From Candidatus Binatia bacterium (GTDB lineage Bacteria > Desulfobacterota > Binatia > UBA12015), in contig JAQWJE010000048.1 in NCBI GenBank assembly GCA_029248525.1, forward strand, positions 1 to 64,000: a stretch of DNA of 64,000 bases, in the 5' to 3' direction. Made by a program: the position numbers and the translations under genes. The notes under the pieces were generated by a model that saw only the letters and a list, made by a program, of their open reading frames with translations, made no database searches and was not told where the DNA came from. Below, piece by piece: positions 51,356-60,332 of the stretch (position 1 is the stretch's first letter; each line of letters opens with the position of its first letter).

Positions 51356-52450
51356 ATGCGAAAGTTGATGAAAATTTTAAGTGTTGTAGCGATCAGTGTC
51401 GGCCTGACGGCATGCGGCGGCAGTTCCAAACCGGCGCCTTACCCGGTCGCCGCCGAGCTGGCGGATCTCGGCTATGGGGAGTATCTCGGGGCCGCCACAC
51501 CGGTGGCCACCGAGGTCGATGGCGAATGGACGCATCTGCGATTTGATCCCGCAGCCGAAGGACCGATCTGCCTGACGGGCGAGCCTTTCCAGCTCAGCTT
51601 TCGCGACGGCCCCTCCGATGAGGTGCTGGTCTTTCAACAAGGGGGTGGCGCCTGTTGGGATGACTACACCTGCAATGTCGCCCAGACGGCGACCACCAGA
51701 GCTGGTAGCCCGCCCAATGTCGGCATCCTCGCGCTCGACAATCCCGCAAACCCGTTCCGAGATTACGATATCGTTTATGTACCGTATTGCGACGGGTCGG
51801 TCTTCATCGGGGATACCGCGATCGACTATAATGGTCGCATCACCTACCACCACGGCCTGCAGAACCTTTCCGCAGCCATCACCGCGCTGACGGAGCAATT
51901 TCCCAACCCGTCTCGCGTCGTCGTCAGCGGGTCGAGTGCCGGAGGTTATGGCACCTATTCCGGATATGGAGTCCTGCGCGTCGCGCTGCCGTCCACCGAG
52001 ATCATCATCTTCAACGACTCGGGCCCCGGCGTGCAGAACAAGGAGGCTTCACAGGATGTCCAGGACCGTCTGGCGAATTGGGACTTTGAACGCCTGGTGC
52101 CGCCCAGCTGCGTTCTATGCGACGACCAATATACCTTCCTGACCCACTGGGCGATGGAGCGTGACAAGGATCTGCGTGCAGCCCTCTACACCTACCAGCG
52201 AGACGGCGTGCTGCGCTTTTTCCTCGACCTCTCGGGACCCGGTTTCGAAAGCCTGCTCCTGACCAGCACCGACGAGTTGAAAGTCCTTACCGGCGACCGA
52301 TTTGCCCGTTACTTCCCGAAGGGCAGTAACCATACGGTTCTGATGAGCAACTTCCTCTATGAGCAAACGATTGACGGCACACCCTTGCTCGATTGGCTGG
52401 ATGCCTTTCTTGCCGACGACCAAGATGTCTGGAAAGACGTCATCGAATAA
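51356..52450 (+). CDS. Pectinacetylesterase-like lipoprotein
   Basis: A 364-residue predicted lipoprotein; MRKLMKILSVVAISVGLTAC ends in the lipobox LTAC. It then follows the pectinacetylesterase/Notum family: VLVFQQGGGACWDDYTC (oxyanion motif), VYVPYCDGSVFIGD, the nucleophile in SGSSAGGYGTYSGYG, FNDSGPGV and a late KGSNHTVLM with the catalytic His. The family removes acyl groups from polysaccharides or proteins. The enzyme would sit on the envelope. GGAGGG five bases before ATG 51356 fixes the start. Confidence 0.85.
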   Translation: MRKLMKILSVVAISVGLTACGGSSKPAPYPVAAELADLGYGEYLGAATPVATEVDGEWTHLRFDPAAEGPICLTGEPFQLSFRDGPSDEVLVFQQGGGACWDDYTCNVAQTATTRAGSPPNVGILALDNPANPFRDYDIVYVPYCDGSVFIGDTAIDYNGRITYHHGLQNLSAAITALTEQFPNPSRVVVSGSSAGGYGTYSGYGVLRVALPSTEIIIFNDSGPGVQNKEASQDVQDRLANWDFERLVPPSCVLCDDQYTFLTHWAMERDKDLRAALYTYQRDGVLRFFLDLSGPGFESLLLTSTDELKVLTGDRFARYFPKGSNHTVLMSNFLYEQTIDGTPLLDWLDAFLADDQDVWKDVIE

Positions 52451-52494
52451 GGCAACTGCCGCGGGAGCGCGACCAGCCATGCCAGCAAGCGTGG

Positions 52495-52770
52495 TTAGCG
52501 TCCGCGCTCCCGACGCAAGGAAACCCCCGCCTCGCGCAGGCAGGCCTCAAACGCCTCTTCGGGGGTATCGGCTGTCACAGTCGCTTTGACCCGCGGGTCC
52601 TCAAGATCCTGAGCCCGGGCAAAGAAACCTCCGGACAGAAGATCTTCAAAGACCGTGAATCGCATCCAACCTCGGGCTTCGTCTCCAAAGTCCAGAACGA
52701 GTTCCGCTTCGGTCACAATTCGCCCTGCTTCAGCAATCGCCTCCGGCATCCGAATTTTTCGCCAATCCAT
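52495..52770 (-). CDS. Small hypothetical protein divergent from an acyl-CoA dehydrogenase
   Basis: A 91-residue soluble alpha/beta protein (MDWRKIRMPEAIAEAGR, then ELVLDFGDEARGWMRFTVFE, SGGFFARA, DTPEEAFEACLREAGVSLRR). No family recognised. An ATG at 52815 would give 106 residues, but would overlap the start of the divergent acyl-CoA dehydrogenase gene (52797); both are possible. It may share a promoter region with that gene. Confidence 0.5.
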   Translation of the reverse strand: MDWRKIRMPEAIAEAGRIVTEAELVLDFGDEARGWMRFTVFEDLLSGGFFARAQDLEDPRVKATVTADTPEEAFEACLREAGVSLRRERGR

Positions 52771-52796
52771 ATCAACCTGTGCTATCTCTTCTCGCG

Positions 52797-53975
52797 ATGC
52801 CAATCGAGTCACCATGCGAAAATCTTCCCGGGCAGCTTGCCCCCCGTGAAAGCAGCGAAGAGCATCGCCTCTTGCGCGAAATGGTCGTCGACTTCGTCTG
52901 CAAGGAAGTCGAGCCCCAGGCCGCGCAATTCGATGAACGCGCGGAACTGAACCGGCCTCTGATTCGTCGTGCTGGCGAATTAGGCCTGCTGGGCCTGACC
53001 GTGCCCGAAGCCGATGGCGGCGCGGGCCTCGATGCGACTGCCGCTGTGATCGCCCACCATGAAATCTCCCGCAGCGATCCGGGGTTTTGCCTCGCTTATC
53101 TCGCGCACGCACTTCTGTTTGTGAACAATTTATATCAGGCCGGCAATGCCTCCCAACGCGAGCGCTTTCTGCCACCGACTCTATCCGGCGAGATCATCGG
53201 CGCCATGGGGATGACCGAGCCTGGTGCCGGCACCGACGTCCTCGGGATGCAGACCACAGCGCAAAGATCCGGCGATCATTATATTCTCAACGGGAGCAAA
53301 ACGTATATCACCAACGCCCCCGATGCGGGTCTCTTTCTAATCTATGCCAAGGTCGACGGCCGGATCAGCTCGTTTGTCGTAGAAAAAGACACCGAAGGTT
53401 TTCAGGTCGGGCATCCGCTTCGAAAAATGGGCATGCGGGCGTCTCCCATGGCCGAACTCCACTTCGAGGAATGTCGCGTACCCGCAGAAAACCTTCTGGG
53501 GACCGAAGGCGGCGGGATCGTCCATATGATGCGGAATCTGGAAATCGAACGGATCTGTCTGGCCGCCATGAGCTTGGGGATCGCCGACCGCTGCCTGGCC
53601 GAAATGGTCCATTATTCGATCGAGCGAGAAGCCTTCGGCAAGTCGATTCTCGACTTCGGCCAGATCCAGCGCTACGTGTCCGACGCCTTTGCTCGGACCG
53701 AAGCCGCGCGAGCCTTGGTCTATCGCGTCGCCAGCGAAATGCACCCCGACAAGCGCAGCCGCATCGCATCGGATGCTGCGAAACTGTTTTGTGCTCCGGT
53801 CGGAAAATCGGTCGCGGACGATGCGATGCAAGTATTCGGCGGCGCAGGCTATTGTGCGGAATTCCCGATCGAGCGTCTGCTGCGCGATGCCAAGCTTCTG
53901 GAAATCGGCGGAGGCACCTTGGAATCTCATCAAAAGAATCTGGCGCAAGACCTGCGAAAGGCTCTCCACCCATGA
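52797..53975 (+). CDS. Acyl-CoA dehydrogenase, isovaleryl/long-chain-like active site
   Basis: A 392-residue acyl-CoA dehydrogenase. It has LGLLGLTVPEADGGAGLDAT, the signature AMGMTEPGAGTDVLGMQT (about 140-157), and FGKSILDFGQIQRYVSDAF. The C-terminal motif is EIGGGTLESHQ: the usual catalytic Glu of GEGT is Gly. In isovaleryl-CoA and long-chain enzymes the base is instead a Glu on helix G; here NLEIERICLAAMSLGIADR (about 245-263) supplies a candidate. That predicts a branched or long acyl-CoA substrate. The stop overlaps the start of the next gene by four bases. Confidence 0.9.
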   Translation: MPIESPCENLPGQLAPRESSEEHRLLREMVVDFVCKEVEPQAAQFDERAELNRPLIRRAGELGLLGLTVPEADGGAGLDATAAVIAHHEISRSDPGFCLAYLAHALLFVNNLYQAGNASQRERFLPPTLSGEIIGAMGMTEPGAGTDVLGMQTTAQRSGDHYILNGSKTYITNAPDAGLFLIYAKVDGRISSFVVEKDTEGFQVGHPLRKMGMRASPMAELHFEECRVPAENLLGTEGGGIVHMMRNLEIERICLAAMSLGIADRCLAEMVHYSIEREAFGKSILDFGQIQRYVSDAFARTEAARALVYRVASEMHPDKRSRIASDAAKLFCAPVGKSVADDAMQVFGGAGYCAEFPIERLLRDAKLLEIGGGTLESHQKNLAQDLRKALHP

Positions 53976-54763
53976 ACCGCTTTGAGATCCTCGTAAAGGC
54001 GACCCTGCAGATGTATGCCGAGGCTATCCGCGAGGGATCCAAAAGTCTGGTCGCACACTTCTGGATTGTGGGGCTGATTCCGGGTTACACGATGCTTCTC
54101 GGCCTCGTCGCAACTCTGGGCATGAGTCTCGGCTTTCTGGGCGGCATTCTCCAATATCTCGCGATGGCGGCCTTGTTGAGTTCGTTTTTGAGCATTCTGG
54201 AAGAGGCCGTCTCTCACCAACGCGTCAACTTCGCTGGTTTGGGTTCCACCTTCGGCCGGTATTTCAATTCCCTGATTTCGGTCCTCTTTATTTTCTGGAT
54301 TCTGGATCTCGTGCTCGGGATGATCGGCCAAAATAGTGCCAACTCCCTCTGGCTGATTCTCTCTGTGAAGACTGCAATCTTTGTCGTCTTCAACCCGGTT
54401 CCCGAGCTGATCTATCAGGGAAGGCGCGACGGCATGGGCCTCCTCGAGGATGCCTATCGCTTTACGCTTGCCAACACGCTGGAGTGGTTGTTCCCGATGT
54501 TCCTGATCCTCGGCCCCATCTTCGCCATCGAAACGCAATGGGGCCTGGTCGTCATGTCGCAACTGAGCCCGACCAATGCATTGAGCATGATCAGCACCAT
54601 CCTGATGCAAGGACTCCCCGCCAGCCCATGGACGACCATCCTGTCGACCCTGGTGGCCAGCGCCCTTCTGACCTGGATCATGCTCTTTCGGGGGTTCCTC
54701 TTCCGATCCCTGAATCGCGGTGGGCGCCGACAGCGAATCTTCATGAGTCGGATGCAGTCATAA
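53972..54763 (+). CDS. Hypothetical membrane protein coupled to the acyl-CoA dehydrogenase
   Basis: A 263-residue protein with about six hydrophobic helices (about 26-75, 105-150, 175-200, 225-245) and a basic C-terminus (RSLNRGGRRQRIF). It overlaps the acyl-CoA dehydrogenase by ATGA, a sign of translational coupling. No family recognised; the layout resembles DUF-type proteins of the YIP1/DUF975 sort, but this is not certain. Confidence 0.55.
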   Translation: MNRFEILVKATLQMYAEAIREGSKSLVAHFWIVGLIPGYTMLLGLVATLGMSLGFLGGILQYLAMAALLSSFLSILEEAVSHQRVNFAGLGSTFGRYFNSLISVLFIFWILDLVLGMIGQNSANSLWLILSVKTAIFVVFNPVPELIYQGRRDGMGLLEDAYRFTLANTLEWLFPMFLILGPIFAIETQWGLVVMSQLSPTNALSMISTILMQGLPASPWTTILSTLVASALLTWIMLFRGFLFRSLNRGGRRQRIFMSRMQS

Positions 54764-54767
54764 AAAA

Positions 54768-54801
54768 AAGGGGTGGCCACACGCATGCGTGACCACCCCT
54801 T
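54768..54801. terminator. Bidirectional hairpin terminator
   Basis: Stem AAGGGGTGG with CCACCCCTT, extended by an inner CACGCATGCGTG palindrome. A-run before it and TTGTT after it. It lies between convergent genes (stops at 54763 and 54822). Confidence 0.8.
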
Positions 54802-54821
54802 GTTCATCGAGATTTTGCTTT

Positions 54822-55724
54822 TCAGGCGTTCGGCTTTTTCTTCGCAGCCGCCGCTTTTGCGTACATTTCCAACTTTTCGAGAAGGCCCATCTTTTCCTGC
54901 CCGATCGTCGAATCAAGACGCTCCGCGATCGACTCCGGCGTCCAGCCGCCATCTTGATAGACGGCGCGAACCTCTTCGGGCTGATTCCAGACGGCAAGTT
55001 TTGTTCCCGCAACCGAGTACACCTGGCCCGTGACCTTGCTCGCAGCGTCCGACAGGAGGTAGACCGCCATCGGCGCGATATCTTCGGCCGATCCCATATC
55101 CGGAATGGCAAAAGGGACGTTCTCGCTCATCCGTGTCTTGGCCGTCGGCGCAATGCAGTTCGCACGCACGCCGTATTTGTTCAGACCCGCCGCGGCGCTG
55201 CGCACCAGAGAGACGATGCCACCTTTGGCCGATGCATAGTTCGCCTGCGCTACGGAGCCGGCAAAAGCGCCCGAAGTGAATCCCACCAACGAACCACTCT
55301 TCTGCTTGCGCATGACTGCCGAAGCCGCCCGGAAGAGCGTGAAATGCCCCTTCAAATGCGTCTCGATGACCGGATCCCAATCTTCCTCGGCCATATTGAA
55401 AAGCATTTTCTCGCGAAGGATCCCCGCGACACAGACCACGCCGTCGATCGTACCGAACGTATCGACGGCCTGCTGGACGATGCTTTCCCCACCCGCCATC
55501 TCCGCAACAGAGCTCGGGTTGGCAACAGCTTCGCCACCTGCAGCCTTGATTTCAGCGACGACCTCGTTCGCGGGTTCGCTGGTCGGCTCACTACCGTCCA
55601 TCGACACTCCGTAGTCATTGACGACAACTTTGGCGCCGGCCTTGGCGCAGGCCAGAGCGACAGCGCGACCAATTCCTCGTCCCGCACCGGTAACAGCGAT
55701 GGATTTTCCTTCGAGCATACCCAC
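54822..55724 (-). CDS. Short-chain dehydrogenase/reductase
   Basis: A 300-residue SDR. The NAD(P) motif is AVTGAGRGIGRAVAL (about 10-24), followed by VVVNDYGVSMDG. The catalytic Tyr-x-x-x-Lys is NYASAKGG (about 165), with Ser in GFTSGAFAG. The C-terminal extension (QPEEVRAVYQDGGWTPESIA and on) is typical of SDRs related to the peroxisomal multifunctional (HSD17B4) family, which oxidise 3-hydroxyacyl-CoAs or sterols. GTG at 55724 lies seven bases after GGAGGA, so I prefer it to ATG 55718. Confidence 0.88.
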   Translation of the reverse strand: MGMLEGKSIAVTGAGRGIGRAVALACAKAGAKVVVNDYGVSMDGSEPTSEPANEVVAEIKAAGGEAVANPSSVAEMAGGESIVQQAVDTFGTIDGVVCVAGILREKMLFNMAEEDWDPVIETHLKGHFTLFRAASAVMRKQKSGSLVGFTSGAFAGSVAQANYASAKGGIVSLVRSAAAGLNKYGVRANCIAPTAKTRMSENVPFAIPDMGSAEDIAPMAVYLLSDAASKVTGQVYSVAGTKLAVWNQPEEVRAVYQDGGWTPESIAERLDSTIGQEKMGLLEKLEMYAKAAAAKKKPNA

Positions 55725-55821
55725 TAGGTGTTCCTCCGTTCTTTTCTGAAGACCCGGAAATCCTAGCTTTTCGTCCGTCAAAGCGCACCTATCGCTGAAC
55801 GGCTGTCTTCCCAGTCATTCT

Positions 55822-56607
55822 CTAGCTCAAATCGAGGTCGATCCCGATCGGGCAGTGATCCGAGCCGAGGATCTTTGGTCGAATCCAGGCATCGCGGACC
55901 TTGGGCATCAGGTCTTCGGAAGCGAGCATATGATCGATGCGCCAACCGATGTTTTTCTCCCGGATCCCGAAGCGTTGGCTCCACCAGCTATAGGCGACAT
56001 CCTCCGGATGAAAATGCCGAAAGGTATCGATCCAGCCTCGGTCCAGAAGTTCGCTGAAGGCCTCGCGCTCCTCCGGAAGGAAGCCACTGGTTTTCTGGTT
56101 CGGCTTGGGACGCGCCAAGTCGATCGCCTGTGGCGCCGTATTATAATCGCCGCAGATCAAAGCCGGCAGACCGGTTTCTCGCCGCGCCGCCTCTACAACA
56201 TCAAAAACTCGGCGCGTGAAGGCAAGTTTGTAGGGCACTCGAGAATTGTCGCGATCCTTCCCGCTGCCGTTGGGGAAATATACGTTTGCCAGCAAGAGTC
56301 CGGGAAATTTAGCCAACTGAAACCGGCCCTCGATATCGTAGGACTCCTCTCCCAAATCGATTGAGAGATCGCTCGGATTTTCGCGGGACAGAAGACCCAC
56401 ACCGCTGTAGCCCTTCCGGCTGCGAGCCGCGTGCAGAGAAAAATGCGGAAAGCGCCGCAGGCGATCGATCTCGGCTGGTACATCCTCCAGCTGAACCCGG
56501 GTTTCCTGCAGGCCCAGAACGTCAGCCTTCAGCTTGCGAATCTCGGTCGTAAACCCCTTTTGCACACAGGCCCGCAATCCATTCACATTCCAGGATACAA
56601 TTCGCAT
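55822..56607 (-). CDS. xthA: Exodeoxyribonuclease III
   Basis: A 261-residue AP endonuclease/exonuclease III. Active-site motifs are all visible: RIVSWNVNGLRAC (Asn7), DVLGLQETRVQ (Glu, about 34), NVYFPNGS (Tyr, about 109), LICGDYNTAPQAID (Asp-x-Asn, about 151-153) and ILGSDHCPIGIDL (Asp-His near the C-terminus). It cleaves DNA beside abasic sites and trims 3' ends in base-excision repair. The gene is transcribed alone, divergent from the glycosyltransferase gene 64 bases away. Confidence 0.93.
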   Translation of the reverse strand: MRIVSWNVNGLRACVQKGFTTEIRKLKADVLGLQETRVQLEDVPAEIDRLRRFPHFSLHAARSRKGYSGVGLLSRENPSDLSIDLGEESYDIEGRFQLAKFPGLLLANVYFPNGSGKDRDNSRVPYKLAFTRRVFDVVEAARRETGLPALICGDYNTAPQAIDLARPKPNQKTSGFLPEEREAFSELLDRGWIDTFRHFHPEDVAYSWWSQRFGIREKNIGWRIDHMLASEDLMPKVRDAWIRPKILGSDHCPIGIDLDLS

Positions 56608-56670
56608 CCCCTCCCTTAACCCATCTCGGGAACGTTCGCAGTCCCCTGCCCGGGGCGGTAGGAAGAACGC

Positions 56671-57846
56671 ATGAGTTCTGCCGCCGATCGCCTCCCGCGA
56701 ATCGCAGCATTTTCCGAGCTGCGAATTCCTTCGGCGATTCTTGGCGTAGATCAGATTTTCGAATTTCTGGCTGCCACAGGTATTTGCGAATTCCGTGCAT
56801 CCTCATCGCTCGAGTTCCGTCCCGAAGATCTCGCATGGGCCGACAGCATCATTCTCGTTCGAGGCGCCTCCCAGCAGGAATCGCGGATTCAGAAGGAGGC
56901 CCTTCGTCTAGGAAAACGCACGGCCATTTATCTCGATGACGACCTCGAAAACGTACCCTCGACGGCCAGCAGTGCGCTATTCTTCCATACGGCGACGGCA
57001 CAGAAGGGCCTGCTCTCCATCCTCAAGGGTGCCGATCTCACTCTGGTGACCAACGAGTTCCTCGGACACTCCCTCGAGAAGCGCCACGGAGTGCAAGCAA
57101 CCGTGCTGCGGCAGCCTCGACCTGCTCCGCCCATAACGCCGCCGCAGGCAGCCTCCGAATACGGAAACACGATTCGCATCGGATTTCTCGGCAGCTTCGA
57201 TCACCACGCATTTCTGGAAGAGCTTCTCGAGGAACCGGTGAGGAAAGTTCAAGAAAAATTCGGACAGCAGGTCCGGTTTGTCTTCTGTGGAAGCGCGCCT
57301 GCTTTCGCTGCGGCGATCGGGGCCGAAGTCATTCCCTATGAAATGGATTTCCACGCCTGGCGGCAGCGTGCGGCGGGCCTCGGTATCGATATCGGGCTGG
57401 CTCCCTTGCCGAGCGCCGACTTTCATCGAGCCAAGTACTGGAACAAATACCTGGAGTACGGATCACTGGGGATTCCTGGAATCTATTCCGAAGATTCACC
57501 GAACGCGACGGTAGTCCGCTCCGAGCAAACCGGGTTGATTGTTCCCAACGAACCCGAAGCGTGGGGAAACGCCATCGAAAGGCTGATTCGCGATGAGGGA
57601 TTCCGGGCAGATCTCGGACGTGCCGCAGCACAAGATGTCGAATCACGCTTCTCGGAGAAAGCACTCGCGTCACAATGGCGCGACGCAGTTCAGCCATTAC
57701 TCGCACACAGGGCTCCAGCAACCGAGACGAGCGCGATCCGGATCGCGCAGGGGCCCTGGCAGCATTGGAGGGATCGCTACGCGCTTTATGGGGCGCGCCG
57801 AACCATCGCGATGCTCAGGCGACGGCTCCAGCGTAGGCGCGGATAA
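56671..57846 (+). CDS. GT-B-type glycosyltransferase
   Basis: A 391-residue protein with a two-lobed GT-B layout. The C-terminal lobe has IRIGFLGSFDHHAFLEEL, RFVFCGSAPAFAAAIG, DIGLAPLPSADFHRAKYWNK and YLEYGSLGIPGIYSE, the family 1/4 sugar-nucleotide-binding region. The N-terminal lobe is weakly conserved. GGAAGAA precedes the ATG. It converges with, and overlaps by 32 bases, the first ABC-exporter gene of the polysaccharide cluster. Probably builds a surface polysaccharide. Confidence 0.8.
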   Translation: MSSAADRLPRIAAFSELRIPSAILGVDQIFEFLAATGICEFRASSSLEFRPEDLAWADSIILVRGASQQESRIQKEALRLGKRTAIYLDDDLENVPSTASSALFFHTATAQKGLLSILKGADLTLVTNEFLGHSLEKRHGVQATVLRQPRPAPPITPPQAASEYGNTIRIGFLGSFDHHAFLEELLEEPVRKVQEKFGQQVRFVFCGSAPAFAAAIGAEVIPYEMDFHAWRQRAAGLGIDIGLAPLPSADFHRAKYWNKYLEYGSLGIPGIYSEDSPNATVVRSEQTGLIVPNEPEAWGNAIERLIRDEGFRADLGRAAAQDVESRFSEKALASQWRDAVQPLLAHRAPATETSAIRIAQGPWQHWRDRYALYGARRTIAMLRRRLQRRRG

Positions 57847-58543
57847 CGGCCTCTGTCGGGCCATCTTCCCGCACCTCGCCTGATTCAACCCAGATACACC
57901 TGTCCGACATCGCCCGGATCGTTTCCATATCGTGGCTGATCAAAACAACCAGGGAAGCATTCTCGACCATGCTGTCGAGGCGCTCCTGCGCCTTTGCCTG
58001 AAATCGTGCGTCACCCGCCGCGACAATCTCGTCGAGCAACAAGACATCGGGCTGAATGGCTGTCGATACCGCAAAGGCCAGCCTGAGAAACATCCCGAAA
58101 GAATAGGTTTTGACAGGACGCTCAAGCGCCGTGCCCAACTCGGTGAACTCGGCGATCGCGGGGAGTGCCGCTTGCGCTTCGCTGCGCGACATCCCGAGCA
58201 GGAGAGCCCGGGTCAACATATTGTCGAACCCGCTGGCCTCCATTTCGAACCCGGTCGCCAACTCGAAAAGACTGGCGACGTCGCCCTCCACCTGAACGCG
58301 ACCTTCCGTCGGGGTATAAATCCCGCACATCGTCTTGAGCAGAGTGGTTTTGCCTGCTCCGTTCCAACCGATGACGCCGACCCTCTCGCCGGTGCGGATC
58401 GTGAGAGAAATCTCATGCAGAGCGCGCACGCCATCATCGTCCATTTGCGCTGTGGCTCCGCTGAAAAAACCGGCCAATCGATCTCGCAGACGGAAACCGT
58501 TCTTGCCCGGAAAATGTAACGATACCTTCTCGAGATCGATCAT
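57815..58543 (-). CDS. Polysaccharide ABC exporter ATPase (Wzt-type, no C-terminal domain)
   Basis: A 242-residue ABC ATPase. Walker A is GWNGAGKTTLLKTMCG (about 57-72), the signature is YSFGMFLRLAFAVS (in place of LSGGQ, as usual in Wzt/KpsT-type proteins), and Walker B is DVLLLDEIVAAGDARF. It lacks the carbohydrate-binding extension, as expected for exporters that do not select a capped glycan end. It overlaps the permease gene by four bases. It is the last gene of a five-gene operon. Confidence 0.9.
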   Translation of the reverse strand: MIDLEKVSLHFPGKNGFRLRDRLAGFFSGATAQMDDDGVRALHEISLTIRTGERVGVIGWNGAGKTTLLKTMCGIYTPTEGRVQVEGDVASLFELATGFEMEASGFDNMLTRALLLGMSRSEAQAALPAIAEFTELGTALERPVKTYSFGMFLRLAFAVSTAIQPDVLLLDEIVAAGDARFQAKAQERLDSMVENASLVVLISHDMETIRAMSDRCIWVESGEVREDGPTEAVIRAYAGAVA

Positions 58544-59361
58544 AGCCAGAATACCACCGAAGAACGCGAGCGTCGGAGAGCAACGATCGCGAGCGGCACC
58601 AGAAGCAGCAGGACAATCGCCGAGGCGATATAGTGAGAGAGTGGCGGGAGGTCGCCGAAAACAAGAGGGGTCCGAACAAGCATCAGCAAATGGTAAACCG
58701 GGTTAAAGGTGAGCAGCCAGGATAGCCCATGCTCCACAAGCATCTGAGGCGGATACATAATCGGGGTCGCGTAGAATAGAGCCTGCACGCCAACCGTCTG
58801 TACGTATGTGAAATCGCGCACCATCGTATTGAGGACCGCCGAGAGACTGGCCAGAGCGATCCCGAAAATCAGCCAGGCCCCAAGAGCCGGCAGGATACTT
58901 AGCCAGGAAGCATTGATGGTGCCGCCCAGAACGACCGTCACCAGCGTGGCCGCAAAGAGGCCAAAGCAGAGCGCCGCGAAGGCACCGAACGCCATACGGA
59001 GAGGATAAGCCGCCAAAGAGACGTTCGGGACCTGCTTGATGTAGCCCTCGGCCGCGATGAAGGCGATCGCGCCGCCTTCAAGGCAGGCAACGAAAAAGGC
59101 CCATAAGGTCAGATTCACGAACAAATAGGGCAAGAACTCCGCGAGTCCCTGATCAAAAACCTTGGCGAACACCGCACCGATGACCAAAGACATCCCGAGC
59201 GGCGACAGGATCGCCCAGAGCATTCCAAGGCCGGTAGAGGTGTAGCGTCGCACCAGATCCAGGCGCGCCAACTGCCAGGCAATCGATAATGTCTGCTGGA
59301 AAGCCTCCTGCTTGCGGGGAGCTACCAATATCTCGCCGGGCGAACCTTTCACTGGAACCAT
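58540..59361 (-). CDS. Polysaccharide ABC exporter permease (Wzm-type)
   Basis: A 273-residue ABC-2-type permease with six membrane helices. The N-terminal LARLDLVRRYTSTGLGMLWA (about 29-48) is the family's amphipathic start, followed by ILSPLGMSLVIGAVFAKVFD and a C-terminal LLTFNPVYHLLMLVRTPLVF. With the adjacent ATPase it forms one exporter for a polyprenol-linked glycan. The gene overlaps those on both sides (by 4 and 13 bases). Confidence 0.88.
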   Translation of the reverse strand: MVPVKGSPGEILVAPRKQEAFQQTLSIAWQLARLDLVRRYTSTGLGMLWAILSPLGMSLVIGAVFAKVFDQGLAEFLPYLFVNLTLWAFFVACLEGGAIAFIAAEGYIKQVPNVSLAAYPLRMAFGAFAALCFGLFAATLVTVVLGGTINASWLSILPALGAWLIFGIALASLSAVLNTMVRDFTYVQTVGVQALFYATPIMYPPQMLVEHGLSWLLTFNPVYHLLMLVRTPLVFGDLPPLSHYIASAIVLLLLVPLAIVALRRSRSSVVFWL

Positions 59362-60332
59362 GCCATGACCTCGGATGATGGGCGCCGGCGCCGCGACTCA
59401 ATCCAGCGATGCTGATCCCTTCCATGTCGCCACCCACGCAAAGCTTCGCCGAGTCCGGGAAGTGACGACCATTCACGAAATAGACACCCACCCACCACAA
59501 TCAGATCACGGAAGACTCCCGGCCATCCGCAATGACGCCAGGTCGTGGCATCCGCATTCTTCCAGCGCATCAGAAAACGATTGCGCACCGAATGGCGATT
59601 CAAAACAGCAGAGACCTCTGACCTTCGTTCGGGCAACACGGAGCGCACGTGATACCCGATCGCTGCCGGCACGTAAAGGCAGTCCCAGCCAAGGCTTTGC
59701 GCACGCCACGCGACGTCCGCATCTTCTCGATAGGAGAAAAAGTCCGGATCGAAAAATGCACCCTCTATCGAAATATCCTCGATCATCGAGCGTCGGTACA
59801 TCGCGGCAGCTCCGGAGGCTCCGAAAACCAACTCTTCGCAATCCCAGGAACCGTCGTCCAACGCCCCCGACCCACGATCCAGATGTCGAAAACTGCGAAA
59901 CATTTCCATTCCTGCCGAATCAATTTTCGCGGGGCTGAGCGGATTCAGGTTCGCATCCATGCGTCGAAGCTTCCCACAGAGAGTTCCCATCCGTTCGCTC
60001 GGATTTCGAGAGAGGGCTGCCGACAACTCTGCGAGAAAATCATGCTCGAGACGAGCATCCGGGTTCAGCGCGAGAACCCAATCCGAAGTGGTCCGTGCGA
60101 TCGCACGGTTCTGGCCCCTAGAAAACCCCAGGTTTTCTCGCGCCTGATCGACAAAAGTGACGACCGGATGATTCTCGGCAATCCGAATACTTTCATCGGT
60201 GGAACCATTATCCACCACCACTACCTCGAAAGGCATCCGGGTCTGTCCGGCCAGGGCATCGAGGCATGCAGGCAAATAGGCAGCGCTGTTCCAGCTCACG
60301 ATCGTCACGCTGATTGTGCTGGCATGACTCAT
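59349..60332 (-). CDS. Family 2 glycosyltransferase (rhamnosyltransferase-like)
   Basis: A 327-residue GT-A protein: TISVTIVSWNSAAYLPACLD, VVVVDNGSTDESI, ENLGFSRGQNRAIA, the acidic motif ALNPDARLEHDFLAEL, and FFDPDFFSYREDADVAWRA, where the D residues fit the metal and catalytic sites of rhamnosyl- or related transferases. It sits between two ABC exporters in one operon, so it probably builds the glycan they export. Overlaps neighbours on both sides. Confidence 0.88.
   Translation of the reverse strand: MSHASTISVTIVSWNSAAYLPACLDALAGQTRMPFEVVVVDNGSTDESIRIAENHPVVTFVDQARENLGFSRGQNRAIARTTSDWVLALNPDARLEHDFLAELSAALSRNPSERMGTLCGKLRRMDANLNPLSPAKIDSAGMEMFRSFRHLDRGSGALDDGSWDCEELVFGASGAAAMYRRSMIEDISIEGAFFDPDFFSYREDADVAWRAQSLGWDCLYVPAAIGYHVRSVLPERRSEVSAVLNRHSVRNRFLMRWKNADATTWRHCGWPGVFRDLIVVGGCLFREWSSLPGLGEALRGWRHGRDQHRWIESRRRRPSSEVMAWFQ

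Noticed and set aside
53087-53971. Long in-frame extension upstream of the membrane protein at 53972
   Set aside because: It lies in a different frame of the acyl-CoA dehydrogenase gene and is Arg/Ser-rich; the ATGA overlap gives the natural start.
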